Positions 48,229 to 56,416 of a stretch of 64,000 nt of DNA are shown piece after piece. The stretch is from assembly GCA_963837265.1 (NCBI GenBank), contig CAWIMQ010000006.1:682001-746000 (forward strand), in the 5' to 3' direction. The translations under genes were made by a program, and so were the position numbers. Position 1 is the stretch's first letter. Every line of letters begins with the position of its first letter. The DNA comes from DATBLE01 sp963837265 (GTDB lineage Bacteria > Actinomycetota > Thermoleophilia > Gaiellales > Gaiellaceae). A model generated the notes under the pieces. That model saw nothing but the letters and a program-made list of their open reading frames with translations. It had not been told where the DNA came from and did no database searches.

Positions 48229-50718
48229 CTACGCGGCAGCAGCCGCGCCGTCCTCGCGGGGCAGCCGCCGCGAGACCACCTGCGAGACGCCGTCCGCGCC
48301 CATCGTGACGCCGTAGAGCGCGTCGGCCGCCTCCATCGTCCGCTTCTGATGCGTGACGACGATGAACTGCGCACGGTCGGCGAAGCGCCGTAGCAACACG
48401 CAGAACCGCCCGATGTTCGTGTCGTCGAGCGCGGCCTCGACCTCGTCGAGGAGGTAGAACGGGCACGGCCGCGCGAGGAAGAGCGCGAACAGGAAGGAGA
48501 TCGCCCCGAGGGCCTTCTCGCCACCCGACAGGAGCGACAGACGGGTCACGCGCTTGCCGGCCGGCGAGAGCTCGACCTCGACCCCGGGCTCCTCCGGGAC
48601 GGGGTCGGAGCCCGGGCCGGCGCCACCGGCCGCTTCCGGGTCGGTCAGCCTCAGGCGGCCGTGGCCCCCCGGGAAGAGGGTCGCGGCGACCTCGGCGAAG
48701 TTCCGCTGGACGGCCTCGAAGGTCTCGGCGAAGCGGCGCTCGACGGTCTCGGTGAGCTCGTCGCGGAGCTTGCGCAGCTCGGCGAGCGAGGCCTCCAGGT
48801 CCTCGCGCTGGGTCTTCAGCTCGGACAGCCGCTCCTTCTCGCGCGCGTACTCCTCCTTGGCGAACGGGTTGACGCCGCCGAGCTGCTCACGCCGCCGCTC
48901 CAGCCGCTCCAGCTTCTCCGCCAGCTCGTCGCGATCGCCTGGGGCCGGCTCGGCACCTGCCTGGTCGAGGCGGCGCTGAGCCTCGGCCCGCTCCGCCTCG
49001 AGCCGGGCGACCTCGACGTCGACCGCCGAGACCCGCTCGGCCGCCTCGGAGTGGGCGCGGCGCAGCTCGACCTCCCGACCGCCAAGCGCCCGCAGCTGCG
49101 AAGCCAGCTCGGACGCGCGCAGGGCGCCGCGGTCGGCCTCCTCGAGAGCGGGTGCCTGGATCCGCTCGACCGCGCGCAGGACGGCGCCGATCGTCCCGAC
49201 CACTGCCGCGCCCGCGGCGACGAGCGCAGGATCCGGCAGGCGGGGCGTGGCCCGCGCGGCCTGCCGGGCGAGCGCAGCGGCCTCGTCCAGCAGGCGCCGG
49301 CGCTGTGCGTCGAGCTCGAGCAGGACCGCCTCGGCGGTGTCGCCGGTGAAGGAGAGGACGCCTCGCTGCGGGTCGAAGTGGTGGCCCTCCAGCGTCACCG
49401 CGGGGCCGGTCGCCGCCAGCAGGCGCTCGCGGGGGACCACCTCGATGCCGTCCAGGGGCTCGAACCGGCCTGGACGGACGAGCACGGTCAGGTTGCCGAG
49501 CCCACGCTCCCGGGCCTGGTCGAGCAGCCGGAGCCCCTCTTCAGGCGTGGCGGCGACGAGCGCCGCACCGACCGCCGCCGCGACGGCGCGTTCCTGCCCG
49601 GCCTCGACCGTGGCGAGCGAGAGGGCGAGCGCGGCCCCCTCCTCCGCGAGCGCCCGCGCGGCGGGCGGGAGGCCTTCCCGCTCGGCGATCGCCCGCTCGA
49701 GCGCGGCGGCCCGCGCCTCGGCGAGCCGTGCCCGGTCGAGCAGCCCGGCGTCCGTCCGAGGCGGCGGCTCGCGCAGCCTGGCGAGGAGCGACTCGGCGGC
49801 CTCGCGCCGCAGCGCGAGGCGCTCGGATCCGCTCCGCAGCCTGTACAGGGCGGCCGCGCCGCCCTCGCGCCCACCGGCCGCCTCCGCGAGCGCCTCCTCC
49901 GCCCGCGTCCGCTCGTCGAGCAGGCGCTCGAGCGCCTCCTCGGCCCTCCGCCGGTCGTCGGCGAGGCCCGCGCGCCGGGCGGCGGCCGCCCCGATCCTGA
50001 CGGCGAGCGACTCGAGGTCGAGCGCCGCGACCCCGGCCCTCAGGCGGGCGATCTCGACGGCGAGCTTCTCGGCGCGCTCGGCTGCGGTCGCCTGCAGAGC
50101 GAGCGGGCGCAGGCGCTTCGCCACCTCCGCCTCGACGTCGCGGGCCCGCTCGACCTGGGCCGCCACGCGCGCGAGCTTGAGCTCCGCCCGGTGGCGGCGC
50201 CGCTTGAACCGGCCGAGCCCGGCCGCCTCCTCGACCAGTGTTCGGCGCTCCTCCGGCTTCGACGCGAGGATCGCCTCGACCCTGCCCTGGGAGACGATCG
50301 AGCCCATCGCCGACCCGAGGCCGACGTCGGCGAGCAGCTCGACCACGTCGGTGCGGCGGACCTGGGCGCCGTTGACGAGGTACTGGCCCTCCCCGCCACG
50401 GTGGAGGCGTCGCACGATCGAGACCTCGGAGTAGTCGAGCTCCTGCAGGGCGCCGTCCGCGTTGTCGAAGAGCAGCTCGACCTCGCAGTGGTCGGCCGCG
50501 GCACGGCCGGCCGAGCCGGCGAAGAGGACGTCGTCCGGCTTCTCGGCACGGAGCTCGCTCGGCGCGAGCGAGCCGGCCGCCCAGATCAGCGCGTCGGCGA
50601 TGTTCGACTTGCCGGATCCGTTCGGCCCCACGACCACCGCGACGCCCGGCTCCAGCTTGACCTCGACGGCGTCCGGAAAGGACTTGAACCCCCGGATCCT
50701 GATCGCCGTCAGATGCAT
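48229..50718 (-). CDS. smc: Short SMC chromosome-condensation ATPase
   Basis: An 829-residue SMC: N-terminal IRGFKSFPDAVEV and Walker A GPNGSGKSN (31-39), a coiled coil of only about 190 residues, a hinge around residues 350-480 (LEGHHFDPQRGVLSF), a second short coil with KEEYAREKERLSELKTQRE, signature LSGGEKAL (730-737) and Walker B FYLLDEVEAALDD. Ordinary bacterial SMC proteins are 1100-1200 residues. The ends and hinge look intact, so the arms are shortened. It lies between rnc and ftsY, a standard arrangement. Confidence 0.95.
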   Translation of the reverse strand: MHLTAIRIRGFKSFPDAVEVKLEPGVAVVVGPNGSGKSNIADALIWAAGSLAPSELRAEKPDDVLFAGSAGRAAADHCEVELLFDNADGALQELDYSEVSIVRRLHRGGEGQYLVNGAQVRRTDVVELLADVGLGSAMGSIVSQGRVEAILASKPEERRTLVEEAAGLGRFKRRRHRAELKLARVAAQVERARDVEAEVAKRLRPLALQATAAERAEKLAVEIARLRAGVAALDLESLAVRIGAAAARRAGLADDRRRAEEALERLLDERTRAEEALAEAAGGREGGAAALYRLRSGSERLALRREAAESLLARLREPPPRTDAGLLDRARLAEARAAALERAIAEREGLPPAARALAEEGAALALSLATVEAGQERAVAAAVGAALVAATPEEGLRLLDQARERGLGNLTVLVRPGRFEPLDGIEVVPRERLLAATGPAVTLEGHHFDPQRGVLSFTGDTAEAVLLELDAQRRRLLDEAAALARQAARATPRLPDPALVAAGAAVVGTIGAVLRAVERIQAPALEEADRGALRASELASQLRALGGREVELRRAHSEAAERVSAVDVEVARLEAERAEAQRRLDQAGAEPAPGDRDELAEKLERLERRREQLGGVNPFAKEEYAREKERLSELKTQREDLEASLAELRKLRDELTETVERRFAETFEAVQRNFAEVAATLFPGGHGRLRLTDPEAAGGAGPGSDPVPEEPGVEVELSPAGKRVTRLSLLSGGEKALGAISFLFALFLARPCPFYLLDEVEAALDDTNIGRFCVLLRRFADRAQFIVVTHQKRTMEAADALYGVTMGADGVSQVVSRRLPREDGAAAAA

Positions 50719-50810
50719 GACGGTGCCGGCGACGGAAGGACGGGGGGAGCAGCCGGGCCACGGGCGGCCCGGTGCCGGAATCCACGGATCGTGATCGCCC
50801 GCAGGTGCAC
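50709..50810 (-). pseudogene. Mini-ORF repeating the first residues of SMC
   Basis: From GTG 50810 a 33-codon frame starts VHLRAITIRGF, 9 of 11 identical to the SMC start MHLTAIRIRGF, then becomes Ala/Pro/Arg-rich and stops at a TGA overlapping the smc ATG. The surrounding DNA (50780-50815) visibly resembles the smc start (50690-50720). It may be a broken duplicate of the smc 5' end, or a short coupled leader. Confidence 0.5.
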
Positions 50811-50873
50811 GCAGTGGCGGAGGCTAGCGGGCGGCCCGGATGAGCCGACCGCCTCGCCGTGCCTCGCCTGCGC

Positions 50874-51632
50874 TCAACGCGGCCTCTCTCCCACCGCGAG
50901 GAGAGCCTCCCGCGCCGCCTCCTGCTCGGCCTCCTTCTTCGTGCGGCCCGAGCCCGTCCCGACCTGCCGGCCGTCGACGATCGCGGCGCAGGTGAAGCGG
51001 CGGTCGTGCGCCGGGCCCTCGGCCTCGACGACCGTGTAGACGACCTGCCTCCGCTGCCGGGCGAGCGCCTCCTGGAGCTCGGTCTTGTGGTCGACGTGCT
51101 GGGTCGCGGCGTAGTCGATCTGCTCGGAGAAGGCAGCCGCGATCGCAGGCTCGACGCGCTCGAACCCCCACTCCAGGAACGCAGCGGCCAGCGCCGCCTC
51201 GAGCACGGCGGCGAGCACGTTGCGGTTGACGACGAGCCGTGCGAGCTCCTCTCCGGGGAGGGCGCTTCCCCGCTCGGCCAGCATCGCGCCGAGGTCGAGC
51301 CCACGGGCGACCGCAGCGCAGCTCTGCCGCGAGACGACGTGGGAGCGGATCTTCGCCAGCCGGCCCTCCGAGACGTCGGGGTAGCGCTCGTACAGCGCCC
51401 GTGCAACCGTGAGCTCGAGCACGCTGTCGCCGAGGAACTCGAGGCGCTCGTACGACTCGGCGCGGTCGGTGGCCCACGACGCGTGGGTGAAGACATGCTC
51501 CTGCCGCACTGGCGGAAGCGCGTCGATCAGCTTGCGCAGGGCCTGGGGCCCCGGTGCGGGCTCTGCTCTCGGCCTACTGGTGCGCCGTGACGTAGTCGAC
51601 GGCCTGCCCGACGGTCGTGATCTTCTGGGCAT
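50874..51632 (-). CDS. rnc: Ribonuclease III
   Basis: The catalytic motif ERLEFLGDSVLELTVARALYE and the downstream EALLAAAFLEWG-like helix with its acidic residues are present, followed by a double-stranded RNA-binding domain (DHKTELQEALARQ, SGRTKKEAEQEAAREAL). It processes rRNA and cuts duplex RNA. The start is unclear: ATG 51632 overlaps acpP by 59 nt and the first 25 residues are basic and unlike the family; a GTG within LPPVRQEHVF is an alternative. Confidence 0.93.
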   Translation of the reverse strand: MPRRSRPSGRPSTTSRRTSRPRAEPAPGPQALRKLIDALPPVRQEHVFTHASWATDRAESYERLEFLGDSVLELTVARALYERYPDVSEGRLAKIRSHVVSRQSCAAVARGLDLGAMLAERGSALPGEELARLVVNRNVLAAVLEAALAAAFLEWGFERVEPAIAAAFSEQIDYAATQHVDHKTELQEALARQRRQVVYTVVEAEGPAHDRRFTCAAIVDGRQVGTGSGRTKKEAEQEAAREALLAVGERPR

Positions 51633-51819
51633 CCTCGTCGGAGATCTTGATCCCGAACTGGTCCTCGAGCTCCATGATCAGCTCGACCAGGTCGAGGGAG
51701 TCGGCGTCGAGGTCTTCCTGGAACGAAGCCTCGTCAGTGATCTGGTCCTCGTCGATTCCGAGCTGCTCGACCAGAACGGCCTTCACCTGTTCGAAGACTT
51801 CCTCTCTCGACGCTGCCAT
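51574..51819 (-). CDS. acpP: Acyl carrier protein
   Basis: An 81-residue ACP with the phosphopantetheine serine in DADSLDLVELIMELEDQFGI. Very acidic, as expected. ATG 51819 has AGAGAGGTGAC upstream. It carries acyl chains in fatty-acid synthesis and lies in the plsX-acpP-rnc order usual in bacteria. Confidence 0.97.
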   Translation of the reverse strand: MAASREEVFEQVKAVLVEQLGIDEDQITDEASFQEDLDADSLDLVELIMELEDQFGIKISDEDAQKITTVGQAVDYVTAHQ

Positions 51820-51921
51820 GTCACCTCTCTCTAGGGTGGATTGCTCTCGCGCGCCCGGCCGGGGCTCGCCCGAACGACGCCGTCGGCGACGCAGTTCCGG
51901 GGCGCGCCGATCATACACGGG

Positions 51922-52899
51922 TCAGGCCGGGGAATCCGCCCTGGCGGGCAGCCGCGAGGCCAGGCGGCCGGTGACGTCGTGCTCGACGCCGCGGGCGGCG
52001 AGGCGGATCGCGTTGGCGATTGCGGTGTGAGAGGAGTTCCCGTGCGCGATCACGGCGAGGCCCCGAAGGCCGAGCAGGTAGGCGCCCCCGTAGGTGTCCG
52101 GGTCGAGCCGGCGGCGGAGGCGGCGCGAGGCGGGCCGGATGAGCAGGCCGCCGAGCCTGCCGGCCGCCGTCCGGGTGATCTCGTCGCGCAGCCCCTCGAT
52201 CACCGTCCGGATCGTCCCCTCCAGCGCCTTCAGCGCGACGTTGCCGGTGAACCCGTCGGTGACGACGACGTCGGCCGCCTTGGCGAGCAGGTCACGACCC
52301 TCGGTGTTGCCCCGGAAGTCGAGCGAGCTCGCGGCCAGCAGCGCGTGCGCCTCCAGCGTGAGCTGGTTGCCCTTCTCCGGCTCCTCGCCGATCGAGAGCA
52401 GCCGCACCTCGGGGTCCGGGAGCCCGAGGATCTCCTCGGCGAAGATCGAGCCCATGTGGGCGAACTGGAGCAGGTGCTCCGCGCGGGCGTCCGCGTTCGC
52501 GCCGCAGTCGAGCAGGACGGAGGGCCCGTCCCGGGCCGGGATCGGCACCGCGATCGCGGGGCGCATCACCCCGGGAAGCCGCCTGACCTCGAGCAGCCCC
52601 GCTGCGAGCATCGCCCCCGTGTTGCCAGCCGAGACGACCGCGTCGGCAGCTTGCTCCGCGATCGCGCGGCAGGACGCGACCAGAGAGCTCCGAGGCTTGG
52701 TCCGGACCGCCTCGGCCGGCTTCTCGTCCATCCCGATCACCTGGTCGCAGACGACATGCTCGAGCCCGTGCGCCGCCAGCGACGCCGGGCCGTAGAGGAC
52801 GGGGACGATCCCGTCGGCTGCCGCGGCGAGCGCGCCCGCGACGACCTCGTCCGGGCCGCGGTCGCCGCCCATCGCGTCGACGGCCACCCGAACGGTCAT
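51922..52899 (-). CDS. plsX: Phosphate acyltransferase PlsX
   Basis: A 325-residue protein: VAVDAMGGDRGPDEVVAGAL, VSAGNTGAMLAAGLL, RPAIAVPIPARDGPSVLLDCGANAD, DGFTGNVALKALEG and GAYLLGLRGLAVIAHGNSS. It converts acyl-ACP to acyl-phosphate for phospholipid synthesis. It starts 6 nt after rpmF, in the conserved rpmF-plsX pair. Confidence 0.97.
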   Translation of the reverse strand: MTVRVAVDAMGGDRGPDEVVAGALAAAADGIVPVLYGPASLAAHGLEHVVCDQVIGMDEKPAEAVRTKPRSSLVASCRAIAEQAADAVVSAGNTGAMLAAGLLEVRRLPGVMRPAIAVPIPARDGPSVLLDCGANADARAEHLLQFAHMGSIFAEEILGLPDPEVRLLSIGEEPEKGNQLTLEAHALLAASSLDFRGNTEGRDLLAKAADVVVTDGFTGNVALKALEGTIRTVIEGLRDEITRTAAGRLGGLLIRPASRRLRRRLDPDTYGGAYLLGLRGLAVIAHGNSSHTAIANAIRLAARGVEHDVTGRLASRLPARADSPA

Positions 52900-52905
52900 A
52901 CCGTC

Positions 52906-53094
52906 CTAGGGCAGCTGAGGGCCGAGCGGCTCGACGTCGCGACCCCTGTACGTCTTGCAGTTCGGGCAGACGCGGTGCGGGCGCTTCGGCTGCCCGCAGG
53001 TCGGGCACAGATTGATGCGCGGCGACTCGATGCCGTGCTGCGCACGGCGCTTGTCGCGCCTCGACTTCGACGTCTTCCTCTTCGGGACCGCCAT
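52906..53094 (-). CDS. rpmF: Ribosomal protein L32
   Basis: A 62-residue L32: MAVPKRKTSKSRRDKRRAQH, then a four-cysteine zinc site CPTCGQPKRPHRVCPNC. The Cys-containing form suggests a zinc-dependent L32. The IS inserted 20 nt upstream has separated it from yceD, so its expression may now depend on readthrough or on a promoter in the IS. Confidence 0.96.
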   Translation of the reverse strand: MAVPKRKTSKSRRDKRRAQHGIESPRINLCPTCGQPKRPHRVCPNCKTYRGRDVEPLGPQLP

Positions 53095-53114
53095 GCGGCC
53101 GGGGAGTATAGCTA

Positions 53115-54722
53115 CCCGGATCCTGCGGTAAGCGGCTGAGGCGGCCGGTTTCGGGGGGACGAAGCTGGTTGTCGGGCGTGTCTGCTCTCGTTTGATGGCG
53201 GGAGTGCGGTCGTGGCCGGCTGGGTGAGGCTCGGCCACGGGTGGGCAGGGTGGCTCCGCCCTCCAGCAGCTCCGTGCTCGGTTGCGGGAGACGGGGAGCT
53301 GCTTCAGCCGGGGGCGGGCTGCAACGCTCGCAGTCGCTCGGGGGCGGTGACGAAGTCGGCGAGGGGGGCGTAGCCGGCGGAGAGCCGCAGGATCAGCCTT
53401 CTGCCGCTGCGGCCGGCGGTGGCGGCGACGGCGATGAAGCGGAAGCGGAGCCGCTTGGCGTAGCTCGATCGCTCGCGCTCGGGCAGGGCGAGCAGTTTCA
53501 GCCAGCAGAGCAGGTTGTAGGCGAGCAGCGTGCAGAGCAGGTAGGCCCAGTTGGCGTGGAAGCTCTGGCAGGGGAGGTTGTCGAGGCCGAGTCCGAGCTT
53601 GGCCTCCTTGATCCGGTTTTCGAGGTTGGCCTTCGCGCGGTGCCAGCGCTCGAGCTCGTCCGCGGAGCGCTCTTGGTCGTTGGTGACGAGCACCCAGTAG
53701 TGCCACTCGCGGCCTTCGAGCGAGAGCTGCTCACCGATTTCGGCCGGGTCGCGGCGGACGATGAAGCGCCGCTCCTGCTTCCAGCTGGCCGGCCGCCAGC
53801 GGAAGCTCGCGACCTCGCTGCCGTCGCGGTAGCAGGATGGCTGCCAGTCGGCCTCGCTGGTCTCGCTGATCCGGCCGCGAACCGAGGCGATCAGCGGCGC
53901 GCCGACTGCGTAGGTGATCTGCCGCTGCTCGAGCCAGGCGAAGAAGCTCTGGCCCCAGAAGCCCTCGTCGGCGCGCAGAAACAGCCGCGCCCCGACCGGC
54001 AGGCGACGCAGACACTCGTCCAGGAAGCGGATTGCGCCCGTCGAGGCGGCGGCGTGGCCGTTGCGCAGCTTCGCGTGCAGCCACTCGCCGGTCTCGCCAA
54101 CAAAGCAGAGCAACGGATGCCAGCAGACCTCGCCCTTGTAGGTGCCGCGTGTCCCCTGTCTGGAGCCGACCGGGCCGTGGTGCTCGATGTAGGTCGCGTC
54201 CAGGTCGAGCGTCACCGACTCCCGCCCGAGCAGCGGCTGCACGCGAGCGAACACCTCGTCCAGCGCCCGGTTGAGCTGGCCGATGTGGCCGAGGCTGAAG
54301 CGGCGCAGAAACCGCCCGAGCGTCGTCGGCTCCGGCAGCCCGTGACCGCGCAGAAGCTCCTGCGCGGAGTCGGACCGCAAAAGCGCGACGTCGTCGAGGC
54401 ACTCGCCGCCCGCGATCAGCGTCTCGCACAAGCCGAGGATCGCCTGCGCCGGCGAGTAACCGCGCCGACGCTTCTTCACCGTGACACAGTCGAGCAGCTC
54501 GCCAACACCGAGCCGGCCGGCCAACTCGCGCACGAGCACCAGCCCGGCATGAGACGTCAGCTGCTGCGTCGAGGCCGCCACCCGGACCAGCGCCGACCGC
54601 TCTGTTACCTTCACCCTCAAGAGTCCCTCCCTGTCGCTCGCCTGGATGTCTGCAACACCCATCGTGAGCAGCAGGGAGGACGCCCTTTTCGAAACTACTC
54701 GCCCGCTACCGCAGGATCCGGG
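53115..54722 (-). mobile_element. Complete IS1380-family insertion sequence (1608 bp)
   Basis: Both ends begin with the same 16 bp CCCGGATCCTGCGGTA (53115-53130 and, inverted, 54707-54722), with weaker similarity further in. It is flanked by the direct repeat TAGCTA (53109-53114 and 54723-54728), taken as the target duplication, though part of it could belong to the ends because TAGCTA is itself palindromic. It carries one intact transposase. The 189 nt between the left end and the transposase stop contain no gene. Intact ends and gene suggest recent insertion. Confidence 0.9.
53304..54662 (-). CDS. IS1380-family DDE transposase
   Basis: A 452-residue transposase with an RNase H-like catalytic core: first Asp in TLDLDATYIEHHGPVG, second in LRADEGFWGQ, and Glu in KANLENRIKEAKLGLGLD. 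The C-terminal SFHANWAYLLCTLLAYNLL is typical of IS1380 members. It appears intact. ATG 54662 is used; a GTG at 54614 preceded by GGGAGGGA, starting VKVTERSALVRVAA, may be the real start. Confidence 0.93.
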   Translation of the reverse strand: MGVADIQASDREGLLRVKVTERSALVRVAASTQQLTSHAGLVLVRELAGRLGVGELLDCVTVKKRRRGYSPAQAILGLCETLIAGGECLDDVALLRSDSAQELLRGHGLPEPTTLGRFLRRFSLGHIGQLNRALDEVFARVQPLLGRESVTLDLDATYIEHHGPVGSRQGTRGTYKGEVCWHPLLCFVGETGEWLHAKLRNGHAAASTGAIRFLDECLRRLPVGARLFLRADEGFWGQSFFAWLEQRQITYAVGAPLIASVRGRISETSEADWQPSCYRDGSEVASFRWRPASWKQERRFIVRRDPAEIGEQLSLEGREWHYWVLVTNDQERSADELERWHRAKANLENRIKEAKLGLGLDNLPCQSFHANWAYLLCTLLAYNLLCWLKLLALPERERSSYAKRLRFRFIAVAATAGRSGRRLILRLSAGYAPLADFVTAPERLRALQPAPG

Positions 54723-54725
54723 TAG

Positions 54726-55232
54726 CTACAGGCGGTCCTTCAGCCCTTCGAGCGCCGCCCAGCGCGGGTCCGGCTCCTCGTCGCCGTGCGCGTGCGGCTC
54801 CGTGTTCAGATCCTTGCCGCAGACCGGGCAGAGGCCGGCGCAGCCGGGCCGGCACAGGATCTTGTCCGGCAGGGCGAGGATCAGCGAGTCGCGCCCCCAC
54901 GCGGACAGGTCCAGCCGGAGGTCGGCGAGATACGGCGTCGTCAGCTCGTCCGACTCGGGGCTCGTCGCGTGATACTCGCGAAGCGCCAGGGGCTCTTCGA
55001 CGACGGCGTCGCCGAGGCAGCGCACGCAGGCTCCGTGCAGCCGGACGGAGAGCCGGAGCTCGAAGACCCAGCCGGTGGATGCCCGGGTGACGGCGAGCTC
55101 GGCCGGGATCCTCTCCGGGACGGCGACATAGCGTTCGCCGCCGAGCTCGATCGGCGCGATCTCGACCTCGACCGCCTCGCGGTGCTCCTCGCCCGACCTG
55201 ACGCGCACGTTCCGCAGGTCGAACACGGTCAT
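54726..55232 (-). CDS. yceD: YceD/DUF177 family protein
   Basis: A 168-residue DUF177 protein: VRLHGACVRCLGDAVVEEPLAL, the acidic middle, and a zinc-like CRPGCAGLCPVCGKDLN near the end. It is classically paired with rpmF; bacterial homologues affect 23S rRNA accumulation. Its TAG stop lies within the TAGCTA direct repeat at the IS end, so the reading frame is intact but its operon is split. Confidence 0.92.
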   Translation of the reverse strand: MTVFDLRNVRVRSGEEHREAVEVEIAPIELGGERYVAVPERIPAELAVTRASTGWVFELRLSVRLHGACVRCLGDAVVEEPLALREYHATSPESDELTTPYLADLRLDLSAWGRDSLILALPDKILCRPGCAGLCPVCGKDLNTEPHAHGDEEPDPRWAALEGLKDRL

Positions 55233-55242
55233 GTCCCGAAGG

Positions 55243-56256
55243 TTACCGGGCGCGTACCGGGACGGCCGCCGCCTGCGCCGGCCCCGTCGACGGGCGCCTG
55301 CCGCGGGCCGGAGCCCGAACGATCAGCGCCACCGCTGCGAGGATGATCCCGCCGCCGAGGAGGGTGCGCCAGCCGAGCGGCTCGCCGAGGATCACGGTCC
55401 CGAGCAGCACCGCGACGACCGGGTTCACGTACGCGTAGGTGCCGACGAGCGACGTCGGCGCCGCACGGAGGAGCCACATGTACGCGGTGAAGCCGAGCAG
55501 CGAGCCGGCGGCGATCAGGTACGCGAGGCCGAGCCACGACTCGAGCGAGATCTGTGCGGGATGCACGCGCCCGAGCTCCCCGCTCGCCGCGCTCACGACC
55601 ACGAGGATCAGCCCGCCGGCGAGCATCTGCATCGCCGCGGCGACGAGCGGGCGCCGGGGCAGCTCGGCGTGACGCGAATAGAGCGACCCTGCCGCCCACG
55701 CGAGGGAGCTGAGAACGAGCACGAACGCGGCGCGGCTGCCCGCTCCGCTCGCGCCGCCCGGGGCGGCGAGCAGGCCGACGCCGGCGAAGCCGACGACGAG
55801 GCCGACGACGACCGAGCGGACGAGCCGCTGCGCATAGAAGACGCGGTCGAGCACGGCCATCCAGAGGGGGACCGAGGCGATGATCAGCGAGGCGGTGCCG
55901 GTGGCGAGCGTCTGCTCCGCCCAGCCCACCGCTGCGTTTCCGACCGCGAGCATCGGCGTCGCGATCAGGAAGGCGGAGAGCCAGTGCCGCGCGGTCGGCC
56001 GGTCGGCACGGCCCCCGCTCCGGCGCCGGCCGAGCCTGCGCTCGTTGCCGGCTCCGTCGAGCCCACGCCGGTCGCCGCGGCCGATCGCCCACGCGTACAG
56101 GAGCGCACCGGCGACCAGGAACCGGACCGCCGCCATCAGAAACGGCGGCATGGTGCGGACGGCGTAGTCGATGCCGAGATACGTCGAGCCCCAGACGACG
56201 TAGACCGCCGCCAGGGCGAGCCAGACGCGGCCCGTTACCTGCTGCGCCCGGGCCAC
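55243..56256 (-). CDS. EamA/DMT-superfamily membrane transporter
   Basis: A 337-residue protein with ten membrane helices in two EamA halves: VWGSTYLGIDYAV near residue 22, VGWAEQTLATGTASLI, AYVNPVVAVLLGTVILGEPLGW. A short Arg-rich loop (GNERRLGRRRSGGRADR) lies in the first half. Such proteins export metabolites or amino acids. GTG 56256; the stop is 10 nt from yceD. Confidence 0.9.
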   Translation of the reverse strand: MARAQQVTGRVWLALAAVYVVWGSTYLGIDYAVRTMPPFLMAAVRFLVAGALLYAWAIGRGDRRGLDGAGNERRLGRRRSGGRADRPTARHWLSAFLIATPMLAVGNAAVGWAEQTLATGTASLIIASVPLWMAVLDRVFYAQRLVRSVVVGLVVGFAGVGLLAAPGGASGAGSRAAFVLVLSSLAWAAGSLYSRHAELPRRPLVAAAMQMLAGGLILVVVSAASGELGRVHPAQISLESWLGLAYLIAAGSLLGFTAYMWLLRAAPTSLVGTYAYVNPVVAVLLGTVILGEPLGWRTLLGGGIILAAVALIVRAPARGRRPSTGPAQAAAVPVRAR

Positions 56257-56357
56257 CAGCCCCGCCGGTCGGTGTCGTCATAGTCGCGGGTGTCGGGCCC
56301 CATGACGGAGAAAACGCCGGCGAGGAGGAAAAGCGTGAGGAGCACGATGATCTCCAT
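56235..56357 (-). CDS. Small single-helix membrane protein
   Basis: A 40-residue frame MEIIVLLTLFLLAGVFSVMG followed by DTRDYDDTDRRGWWPGRSR: one membrane helix and a charged tail ending in WWPGR. It overlaps the transporter start by 22 nt in another frame. The composition is convincing for a real small protein, but the ribosome site is weak. No function known. Confidence 0.5.
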   Translation of the reverse strand: MEIIVLLTLFLLAGVFSVMGPDTRDYDDTDRRGWWPGRSR

Positions 56358-56416
56358 GACCGAAGATTGCCTGCGCGTCATGATTAGCACAAATCGTGTA
56401 TTCTGTCGTTTCGATC

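Noticed and set aside
48136..48250. Plus-strand gene fragment (LPEAILRFQRLGREWLEERL)
   Set aside because: It looks protein-like, but it is short, overlaps the smc end, and I recognise no family; left as a remark with the ABC remnant.
53115..54722. IS as one arm of a composite transposon or genomic island
   Set aside because: Only one copy is present and the flanking genes are core operon members that rejoin when the IS is removed.
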